DNA of 64,000 nucleotides. Source: Prostheceraeus crozeri. Taxonomy: Eukaryota; Platyhelminthes; Polycladida; Euryleptidae. Each line of letters opens with the position of its first letter. Positions within the stretch are counted from its first letter, which is position 1. Positions 55,739 to 64,000 of this stretch are shown piece after piece. The stretch is taken from assembly GCA_907163375.1 (NCBI GenBank), contig CAJQUW010011636.1:62001-126000 (forward strand). The letters are read 5' to 3'. Both the position numbers and the translations under genes were made by a program. The notes beneath the pieces were generated by a model. It did no database searches. It worked only from the letters and a program-made list of their open reading frames with translations, and was not told the origin of the DNA.

Positions 55739-55750
55739 AAACGTCGGGTT

Positions 55751-56760
55751 TTTAATTGATTTCAAAATTCTGTATAGCAAAGGACGCGCTCATTTTTGGT
55801 TATTTTTTTCAAAATACTTGGACACATGAGAAAATGTGGAATCTAAGCATTACGCAGTGTCACCCTATAACTATATGCAAGAAAATCAGCATCTCTACAT
55901 GAATAGCAGTATACAAGTATACAGTATGTGATGTTACCGGATGCCAAAAAATCTTCTGACGGATCGCTGGAATATCAAGATAACCTTTATCTTAACAATA
56001 AGGGCAACAATAGGGTACGCAGTATCTACTATGAGATTCCGAAATTATGAGGTCGCGTTAATTGAGATTTCTTTATCATGAACTTGAACTGTCTAATTTT
56101 CATCACATTTTTCTCAACATCAGGAAGTGTATCGATTATTTCATGATATAGTCATGATTTTCAAGAAAGCGTCATCATGATATTGAAGTCTAGAGTTTGA
56201 ATTGAATTGATGAATATATTTGAATAATTTCCTCCTAGTTGGATTAATTATGCTGCAGGCTCACAAATGATTTTTCTTTCCAATTTGCTGTGACTAAGAT
56301 AATAGACATGATGAATAAATTATAATTGGAACCATGCAGCAAAATATCAATTTGATCGAAATTTACATATTTCGGTTCACCGGTCCGATAGTATCGACCG
56401 CACCCCCACATTTGCTGCATCGTCAACCATCATCTCTCGCTTTGTATCTTGTATTCTAACTAGTATCCAGGGTTCCAATCCCCCATGCTAGGATTCAAGC
56501 GAGACTTCTCAGTGGTGTTGTACTGTCATTTTGTAGTAGATCAAGCTTATTCCAAGCACAATGTGACTAAATTTGACGAAATTCGGAAAATGGGGGAGGG
56601 GTAGAACAACAAAAGAACCGCAAACTCTTAAATTTCATTTAAATTTATTTCATCAAATATTAGTGCGCTTGTATGCAAAACGATCATCCTTCTTTCTGCC
56701 TGAACAAACAGATATTAATTTAACATTCATATTTCGCGCATTGCATTTGTTCAGTACTTA
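55751..56760. other. no gene recognised
   Basis: AT-rich. No supported feature. Confidence 0.4.
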
Positions 56761-56808
56761 CGATTGATGAGCCTTGCTGCTGCATCTTCACATAGCTGAA
56801 CTAACATA
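56761..56808 (+). repeat. older flank of the duplicated H2B unit, copy 2
   Basis: About 90 percent identical to 37812-37859; ends ACATA directly at the pogo insertion. Confidence 0.7.
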
Positions 56809-57593
56809 CCGTAAAACCTCTATTTGAACGGCATGCCGCTCTATTTTTCAAACCTTTCCCCGCACTGCCGCTTAATTAGAGGTGCCGTTCTATTTTTCGA
56901 CTAGCTGACCAGAATTTAGAGATGAAATTTTCAGTAATTTTTATCTTAAATCTGTAAATTTTATAGGTGAAAAGCGAAAACACGTAACATAAGAACTCTG
57001 CATATATCTATTTGACAAAAGTCAACCAACACAGGTTACCGGTAATCACTGGTCAGAAATCACAAACTCACTAGTGAAAATCAAGGGATACGTCGCTGTT
57101 GTAGCTGTCCTCGTCATTCGCATCACCTTCAGCATCATCGTCAAAGTTCTGATTGATTCCACGTTCGACACCAGCATTGGCTCGGGCTTGCCGGAGAAGT
57201 TGCAAACCAGTCTGAATTGGACCGTCCGAGTCTGGCTTGAAACAATGGATCTGGCAATCCTCCCAGCCGTCGAGCGTTGGTCAGTCCGCATCCTTTGAAT
57301 GACTTGATGATCATATACGATATTGCATAAATACGATGCAACTCCATTGAATGGAACTTCCCAGCCTCTAAAAATAGCTCCATAGCATTCTACAAACTAT
57401 TTTCCTGTTTTACACGTTTTGCAGAAGATTATTTCAGTCATATAATTGATGGAGATGAATTCATCAAAGTATCGTTAAATTAGAAGTAACGTTCAATAGA
57501 AGTAACGTAACCCTCTAGGGGCCATTCAATTTTTCAACTCCTCCTCTAGACTGTCGTTATATTAGAGGTGATGTTCAAATAGAGGTTTCACGG
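56809..57593 (-). mobile_element. pogo/Tigger-like element (785 bp) inserted in the H2B flank
   Basis: The left end CCGTAAAACCTCTATTTGAA and the inverse of the right end CCGTGAAACCTCTATTTGAA form the TIR, matching pogo-type termini. The empty site in copy 1 (ACATAAGCAG at 37855-37864) shows insertion at TA; the right TA has become AA. CTCTAATTTAA- and TAGAAGTAACG-type subterminal repeats follow. Inside is the C-terminal end of a pogo-like transposase on the minus strand. Confidence 0.85.
57071..57383 (-). pseudogene. pogo-like transposase C-terminal fragment
   Basis: On the minus strand, MIIKSFKGCGLTNA is followed, after a one-base frameshift near 57271-57278, by DGWEDCQIHCFKPDSDG. This is the SF..CGISNALDGSEDD..H signature that ends pogo/Tigger transposases. 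An acidic tail with DDDAEGDANDEDSYNSD and a TAG at 57071 completes it. About 100 codons remain; the DDE domain is missing. Non-autonomous. Confidence 0.75.
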
Positions 57594-57829
57594 AAAGCAG
57601 ATGTTAATAAATCCCGCAAAAATGCGATAATCCCGGGATCCGAGGATCGAAAACTCTAGTGGATTAGCGATTATAGTAACGTAGAATGTTTAAGTGAATT
57701 TAAGACCGGTTGCACAATTTTGTAGCGGATGGTCACAGACAGCACGAAGCTGAAGCTGCTGACATATCTGTTTGCGTTTCATCTTTCAGTCTATCAAGTA
57801 GTAGCAGCTGTAAGTTTCGATTATATACC

Positions 57830-57986
57830 GGGTTCAGATGCGTGTTAAATCTTGATTAATGCGAATGACATCATATTTACCGGATGAGTGACGTCACTTT
57901 CATTTCATTCATACTTCTAGAGTTGCTTAGTGAGACAGCTGTTCGCGTGATAAATAGTAATATCGCAAAAGTGTCAGTAACAGCAA
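57830..57986 (+). promoter_or_regulatory. H2B promoter, copy 2
   Basis: Identical to copy 1: CRE TGACGTCA at 57889-57896 and octamer-like ATGCGAAT at 57859-57866. Confidence 0.6.
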
Positions 57987-57987
57987 G

Positions 57988-58353
57988 ATGGCACCTAAAG
58001 TATCAGGCAAAGCTGCGAAAAAGTCTAGCAAGGCGAAGGCCCCGAAGACTGACAAGAAACGCAAGCGCAAGCGTAAGGAGAGCTATGCCATCTACATCTA
58101 CAAAGTGCTCCGACAGGTGCACCCCGATACTGGCATCTCCAGCAAGGCCATGTCCATCATGAACAGCTTCGTGAACGACATCTTCGAGCGAATTGCCAAC
58201 GAGAGCAGCCGACTTGCTCACTACAACAAGAAGTCGACCGTCTCCAGTCGGGAAATTCAAACCGCTGTTCGCCTTTTGTTGCCTGGTGAACTGGCCAAGC
58301 ACGCCGTCAGTGAAGGTACCAAGGCCGTCACCAAGTACACTGGCTCCAAGTAA
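57988..58353 (+). CDS. H2B: histone H2B, copy 2
   Basis: The 121-codon H2B protein is identical to the copy at 38252, and no nucleotide difference was seen in the coding region. It has a complete promoter and 3' stem-loop, so it should be expressed like copy 1. The lack of even silent differences from a gene nearly 20 kb away, while flanking sequence has diverged, points to recent homogenisation. No H2A partner is adjacent. Confidence 0.97.
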   Translation: MAPKVSGKAAKKSSKAKAPKTDKKRKRKRKESYAIYIYKVLRQVHPDTGISSKAMSIMNSFVNDIFERIANESSRLAHYNKKSTVSSREIQTAVRLLLPGELAKHAVSEGTKAVTKYTGSK

Positions 58354-58381
58354 ATACCGTTGCTTCTGTGAACGCTCAAAC

Positions 58382-58397
58382 GGCCCTTCTAAGGGCC
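58382..58397 (+). terminator. histone 3' stem-loop, H2B copy 2
   Basis: GGCCCTTCTAAGGGCC, starting 29 nt after the last base of the stop, identical to copy 1. Confidence 0.95.
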
Positions 58398-58710
58398 ACC
58401 ACTATTGTACCCACGCGTTTTTTCATTGTTCGTAAACCAGACACGGCTTCTGCGGACCAAGGGAAGCTATTCGGTCTCATATCACCCTCATTGGGCTCCG
58501 ACGTTATGGACAGAACTGGTCGCTGCTGTACTTGTACATCCTCACGGATTGGTTAGCTTTTCGAATCAGGGTGACTTCATGATGTACTCTTTTACGCTGG
58601 TGTACTACTTGGTTGGAAATTGTACTACTGAATTCTCCAATATTACATCAGACCATTTTGCACGTTAGATCATTTTTATCCAATTTAACGAGCGAAATAT
58701 TGGCGTTAGA

Positions 58711-58993
58711 AAACACGTACTTGAGCTATTGATCTCGTGTATTAAACGAATTTACTTTCATCTAGACAGTAAGTTTGAACGTAGTAAAATGTGATATTGT
58801 CGGGTATTACCGTCATTGATTAGGTTTATTCTAGGAATTCAAGAGGGCTGGAAGGAATTCTAGTCCGCCAATCGGTTAATTCAAGGGAAATTTCATATTG
58901 GTATGAATAGCGTTCTAATTTTTCTAACAGCACCGCCTTCCGCTGTCATAAATCGATGAAGCACTTCGCTTCTGATTGAACGTATATAATATA
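58711..58993. other. no gene recognised
   Basis: Unlike the sequence downstream of copy 1. No feature seen. Confidence 0.4.
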
Positions 58994-59056
58994 GGTGCGT
59001 TAATAAGTGATGTACCGTTGGTCTATCGCACCTTCCTTAGAATACTCACTTCTAAT
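58994..59056 (+). ncRNA. two-hairpin module, copy 2 (candidate structured RNA)
   Basis: Hairpin 1, GGTGCGTTA/ATAAG/TGATGTACC (58994-59016), keeps all nine pairs of copy 1, with two G-U wobbles. Hairpin 2, TTAGAA/TACTCAC/TTCTAA (59037-59055), is identical. It lies 284 bp after the H2B unit, against 1075 bp for copy 1. Confidence 0.35.
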
Positions 59057-62000
59057 AAAAATATAATGTACGTATGATCAGAAGATTGAAATTACATAAA
59101 TCATGAATTAAACTTGTGCTGATCAAGCGGGAGACGGTGGAGGGGATGACACGTCAAGAGGAAAATTGAATGGACAGCAAGGTTGATGGAATCGGAAGAT
59201 CTGCATAGATTATATCAATCCTAAGCCGACTGCTCCTAATCATGCTATTAAATTAAATTTTTTTATATTTTATGCTAATCTTATTAAATTAAAGATTAGC
59301 CGCCTAGCGTTGCCTGTGTTAAAACAGACCTGTGTTTCTCGTCACTATGTAAGCCTACCTCCATGCTCTCAGAGAATGGCTTGTTTGCCAAAAATAGGAC
59401 TGCTAGCTGAATCGGCCTGAACAGATATTCCTATTTGTCTTTTCATCTTGAGTCATGACATGCTTTTCCTTGTTGTGCAATATTGCATTTAAATGCCAAT
59501 TATTCCATGCTATATCGACATTTACTATTATGTCATGTACTGCATCTCGTCACTTTATACGATACGCTGGACAGCAGGGTTGTGCCGATGGTAATTACCG
59601 GTAATGAAAACTATTCTTACCATTGTAATTACCAGCAGTTTTTTTTATACTGTATAAGTCGTCGAATATCTTAGAATATAAAATTCAGTCAAAAAGTTTC
59701 CGTCGTTTTAAAAGACAGCGATAGAGAAAAATGTAGTTCAAAACTCAAAAACTAACAACTGTTGTAGTACAAACAGGTTCGTTGCAAATGCTCACGCTAA
59801 TAAATTGCATGTAGACCAATTTAATCAAGTCAATATATGGGATGAAAACAAATCATGAAGAGAAAGTATCAGTTACGAACAAACAAGCTGGAAATTTGCA
59901 CCGGTAGTAATTCGGCTGAGCCATTACACGATGCACATAAGTTGGCTTTTTTAGAGTATTTATATTCGATTCCTCAAATTGGCATGGATGAGGCCCACTG
60001 AGAAGATTCGCTCAACTCATGCGCTCGAAGGACGCGAAACATGCATCTTTTTCATCAAAGAAGCGAAGTCGTGTTGCGCCAGAGCTTCTAGTAATTTTTG
60101 TGTCGATATACCTCCAATATTTCAGAGGGGTAGTCGAGAGATAATCTGTAAAGAAGCAATTTTACAATTGTAAAATGTAATCCGTAGTATTTGACCCTGA
60201 GAGACCCGAGCCCTATTTCTTTAATTTACTTTTTAGCTTGAAAATATACCTGAATATACTTACAACTATATTTCATGCCTATGTGGACTCCTCATTTATC
60301 ACAATGATTCTCTATCCAATTTTTCATTTCAGTTGAGCTAATAGTAGTATAGTAACGGTCGTCCACTATACCCCAACAGGTCTCTGAAGGATGAAATGTG
60401 ATTTAATGTCTTAATTCTTTATAAGCTTTCGTCGTTTCACTCAGATCGAGTTTGAAGCATCAGTCGAATCTTCAGATAAGTTATAATTCAACAGTCAACG
60501 GATATTTGGAAGTTTGTTATGATCTTTTGTATAAAGCACCTCACACCTCATATCAGAATATTCTTATAAAGCTCCAGCTAGTTCACATAGGGTGAGAGCT
60601 AGTTTTGTTTTACATAGAGCAAGGACTCTGATTATGCTTAAAGGTGAGAAAACGCGCTCCAGTAAGGATTTTGAGCTTGTATAGATATACTTCTTTTATA
60701 ATATCTATTCATAATACATGTATATGTATGGATAAGACCTACTTGGTTCAAAAAATGAATCAAACTCACCTTAGTAAAACAGCGTCTTTTCCTCGACGTA
60801 TTTCATCGAATGAAGGAATCTCAAAATTTGCCATTCTGTTGTTCGAAGCGTCAATGTGATTGCTGTAGTCAGAGTTCGTCCATTAAAACATGGAACTAAT
60901 AGAAGGATTGAGAAGCCCGAAGATTCGCTTAGGAATTCGTAATGAGAATCGAATGGGAATGGCACCAGCGTTTACATCAGTCACCTAGAAAGGTCGGAAA
61001 TTGCCGCTCCCCAGACTTGGTCCCGCTCCTTGTCAGCCTCAATTAAAGCCTCTGTTTCCCACCTTTCCACTCGACTGCTCAAACGTAGGCTACCACGCTC
61101 TAGCTATCCATCCCTGATCTACCCGGTGTCCTGGTGTGAAACTTTCGATGAGTCAGAATAGTCAAAGCAGATCTATCTGACAACGCGTTGCTGCTATGGC
61201 CTTTTTATGTGTTGCAGTATAGAATATGTCTATTTGAAGCTGTTGTAGCTATGAGGAAGGCTTTTTCGATTTTTGGATTTCGTCCGGTTTTACAAAAATA
61301 TTTTCTGCCATCAGTTTAAGTAGTGTGCGTTTTAGAAGTGTCTTAAGCTTCTGAAACTGACAGAATAAAATAAATAATATTTTACATGTGTACATAGAGG
61401 ATTAATTGTACAAGTATATGCATATAGGCTAAAGGTAGGCCTATAATACCAAAAGGGGTATTCTATTTTTTTATATAGCGTAAGTTCAGAATAGATTCAG
61501 CTGTTGAGTTCGCTTTTTGCTTTACAAGAATAGCGAGAATAAGTACTGGACGACTGGGTATGTACCCAACAAAATATGCGTGACTAGAATGGCTAGAAAA
61601 TGTTGTCTGGTATACCAGAAACAAAACGCGTTTGCACACTCAACATAAAATAAAGCTCAGGTGAGTCATACTTAAATGAAGCTGTCAAACAAATAGTATA
61701 GCGGTAGGTTCGATGAACGAGCGTAGTAAAGGAAATTGTCATTATCACCTAAATTATCATTACCTCAGTTTAATAATCTCTTTGGACATTGTCATAATAT
61801 GGTCATGATTTATTTGAATTTCATCGACAGCATATATGAAAAATTGGATGATGTGGCATGCATGATTACAAAAATATCTCGACTCAGCTCGTTGTCCAAC
61901 TTAAGAGTTTTGTCGACAATATCGGCATGGACGTGTTGGTTTAGGTCTAGTGGACATTGACGGAACTTTCACCAACGAATCCGGACGTCTGACACTTTCC

Positions 62001-62160
62001 GTAGTTAACGAAATTGACCTGGCGACAGGAGATCATAATGACTTTTCCACAAAAAAAACGTAGCAAAAACTCTCCAAAGTTTACGGTCGTCGCTGTAATA
62101 AAGTTAAATTGGTAAACGACGTTTCAACCTGCAATTAGACGTGACTAATTCAGGCGCGAA
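59057..62160. other. no gene recognised
   Basis: AT-rich. At 59574 CAGCAGGGTTGTGCCGATGG followed by TAATTACCGGTAAT looks like a single hAT-type terminus. A plus-strand patch at 61940-62060 (DIDGTFTNESGRLTLSVVNE) is open but unrecognised. Confidence 0.35.
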
Positions 62161-62219
62161 TTAACTCGTCACTGGCAAGGTAGACAGGAACCTTGCTTCC
62201 ATTGCCAATGACGAGTTAA
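62161..62219. repeat. inverted repeat / cruciform
   Basis: TTAACTCGTCACTGGCAA (62161-62178) pairs with the inverse of TTGCCAATGACGAGTTAA (62202-62219) with one mismatch. An inner CAAGG/CCTTG stem lies between them. Confidence 0.75.
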
Positions 62220-64000
62220 ATGGCTCCTTTTAAATTCAAACAAATCATTTGATTTCGGAATGAGGAAGTCTAAATACATTTTAGGGATATTTTTAATCAG
62301 TATGATACACGCACAATACTATTCTTTGGCAATGGCGTTACACAAGGTTTTAACCGGGACAGCGAACATTTTGAGATTTTATGTGGCTTTCCCTTTCGAC
62401 AGTCCCATCACAACTATTTTGACTGACACCCAATGTGACACCGAGTGACATTACTCGCTTCTCTGCTTAATGAGTAATAGAAGTGTGCTATATATGAAAA
62501 TTGCGGCATTAAGGCACAGATGACAATGGAGATTGCGAGTCATATTTTTCATGCTTCCCACACGCCATGTCAGCAGCCCGATTATGGCGCGAAAATGAGC
62601 ATTGTAGGCGCGAATCTGAAGTTTTTAATGTGGAAAATTTCATAATTATTTGGCATGACAGTGCCATTTGCTTCATATGATAGATATTAATATTTCATAT
62701 TAAGTGCCATTTGCTGTTATCGCAATATTTATAAGAATATATGAACTAAGGATGAAATTGAATTTGAAATGCGTTTGAGGTGTTGGCCTTCCCTGTTCAA
62801 TGAATAACAAAATGATTGCCTCAGGCTGTGTTTCAGGAATAAAAATAACAATTGTTAATATTTCGACTTTCTTCTAGGACAACACTCGTACTGATTAACG
62901 CGATCAAAGCATGCAGAAGACCGGTCTTCTGTATTTCTCACAAGTTGAGTGGTTGATGGAGCTCCCTTCTACGGACTTACACCCTTTCAGCAAGCGTCCT
63001 TCCTTAATCTTTCAGTGGCTCCTGGGCACTGTGGCTGATAGAGCATTGGTGTCATAGATGTTGACTACAAAGCGATTCGCCTTTAGATTTATCTTGAAGC
63101 CTAGAAAGTGGGCCTTTCTGTCTCGACCGAGTTCGACATAGTGATTCGTGTTTAGGGGATTCATAGGGCATCGTCGACGGTAATCTTGCGAAATTACCTC
63201 CATGACGATGGTGACGTGCCACCTAGTCAAACATTGATCGTAAACTTTTCACCATGTGCATTAGCACAACTCACCACGGACGCGTACACATTGAACGTGA
63301 TAATCCGTTTATCGATTCCCAGCTTCAGCAAGCACCGTCGCCGTGGAACGTAAGAGCAAGAACTGCGTATAGCTCTTTCCAGCTGAAAGTGCTTCTGTTG
63401 TTGCCGGAGAATAAAAACGCATTTATAAGCTTTCTTCGAGAAAGACATTGTCTTACTCTATGGACATTGTCAAGCAAGTTTGGAACACTTGCTATTCGGA
63501 AATGATTTCATTGCCCAATTCAAGCATTTAGCACCACACAACCAAACGAGTTTTATTTTGAACATTGGGTCGAGCTGAAGGTCGAAGTTGAAGGAACGGA
63601 ATGCTCTGACTCTCTGGATCGAATTTCATTCTGAAAGTTGTCTTCAAAAAGAGCTTGTTCTCATTAGTGGAATGAGCACGAGCTATAATAATCATTCAAA
63701 ACTCAAATGCAGACATGAAGCGACAGTTAGGCATGCTGCTAAATCTCATAACCAAGATAAGTTCGAACCTCAAGCAAGAAACGGTTAGGACTCTTATTGT
63801 TCATACGGGCGGTTATCGTCTGTTGGCGGGGGAGCATCTCGATCTTGAGAGAGAAAGCAATATCCAGGAAGTATTTTCGCCTGACTCTGTACTTTAGGGG
63901 TGGAATGCGCATCTTTATATTAAGTAATCAACGATTAGTAAATTGATCAACGTTTGTCAATCGAAGATCAACTTGAACTCTTGACCAAATGTTAGCTGTA
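62220..64000. other. no gene recognised
   Basis: A 62-codon frame at 62260-62448 starts with a hydrophobic stretch (MRKSKYILGIFLISMIHAQY), but nothing else supports a gene. Open frames at 63227-63448 (minus) and 63715-63897 (plus) are unrecognised. Confidence 0.35.

Larger units (their letters stand above)
51382..55750 (-). mobile_element. Penelope-like element relic with reverse transcriptase and GIY-YIG parts
   Basis: Parts occur on the minus strand in family order: reverse transcriptase (55570-54983), then linker and GIY-YIG endonuclease (52550-51996), then an AT-rich 3' region ending with a hammerhead-like motif (51420-51382). About 2.4 kb of other sequence lies between the reverse transcriptase and the endonuclease, probably later insertions. 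Another hammerhead-like motif on the opposite strand sits at the other end (55708-55738). The copy is old and broken. Confidence 0.55.
57597..58710 (+). repeat. duplicated H2B unit, copy 2 (1114 bp)
   Basis: Same orientation and content as 37861-38973, offset 19736 bp, with three differences found by eye. The left border is 3 bp from the pogo element; the right border is at GGCGTTAGA. Confidence 0.9.

Noticed and set aside
18605-58353. Near-regular 19-20 kb spacing of the histone genes as a giant tandem unit
   Set aside because: Sequence between the genes is unrelated and filled with different transposons; only the 1.1-kb H2B unit and short flanks are shared.
62260-62448. Small secreted protein with N-terminal hydrophobic stretch
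   Set aside because: One short frame in AT-rich DNA without splice sites, homology or promoter features is not enough.
63012-63448. Overlapping minus-strand frames as a LINE endonuclease
   Set aside because: Only vague resemblance (FNVYA), no catalytic motifs in order.
1-64000. CRISPR arrays, operons, bacterial ribosome sites
   Set aside because: Spliced exons, metazoan histones and animal transposons show nuclear eukaryotic DNA; no spaced direct-repeat array is present.

Overview
This window reads as nuclear DNA of an invertebrate animal; the phylum cannot be told from sequence alone. The evidence is AT-rich sequence, spliced exons with GT-AG borders, metazoan core histone genes with the GGCCCTTYTAAGGGCC 3' stem-loop, and a dense, layered load of transposons: Tc1/mariner DD34E and DD41D, pogo, hAT, PIF/Harbinger, Penelope-like, LINE and SINE-like pieces, and one small LTR fossil.

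Layout. 1-2.3 kb: a terminal-inverted-repeat (TIR) element with a SINE-like insert. 2.3-11.6 kb: four small exons, phase-compatible, of a host gene of the vinculin/alpha-catenin superfamily; its introns hold a CGGGTT-rich TIR element, a C-tract element, and a GIY-YIG (Penelope-type) piece between 273-bp inverted arms. 12.8-17.2 kb: LINE tail, a 1.6-kb hAT element with clean 8-bp target duplications and a BED-finger remnant, Penelope-like reverse transcriptase debris, and hAT debris. 18.6-19.6 kb: divergent H2B/H2A pair. 23.7-28.4 kb: a DD41D mariner carrying a hAT element inside its own right TIR. 30-31 kb: a second, older DD41D mariner. 32.3-34.4 kb: LTR fossil. 35.8-36.7 kb: PIF/Harbinger relic with a transposase and an antisense MADF gene. 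37.1-38.97 kb: an orphan relic of an H2B promoter, then an H2B gene. 41-45.6 kb: hAT relic split by a nearly whole Tc1 element. 45.8-46.7 kb: another GIY-YIG piece between perfect 93-bp inverted arms. 47.8-48.2 kb: foldback MITE. 49.8-50.5 kb: internally deleted Harbinger. 51.4-55.75 kb: minus-strand Penelope-like relic with hammerhead-ribozyme-like ends. 56.8-57.6 kb: pogo-like element. 57.6-58.7 kb: a second H2B unit, about 99.7 percent identical to the one at 38 kb. 59-64 kb: no gene recognised.

How it fits together. The functional host content is one H2A, three H2B and the central part of an alpha-catenin-like gene. The histone promoters share a TGACGTCA (CRE) site with an ATTCGCAT octamer-like motif nearby. 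The two H2B units look homogenised by gene conversion: identity falls from about 99.7 percent to about 90 percent exactly where a pogo element interrupts one copy, and a more diverged two-hairpin module lies downstream of both. The most unusual signals are the repeated inverted-arm/GIY-YIG architecture, the hammerhead-like motifs, the two-hairpin module next to each duplicated H2B, and the H2B of the divergent pair, which lacks a histone stem-loop. All homology calls are by eye; no database search was possible.
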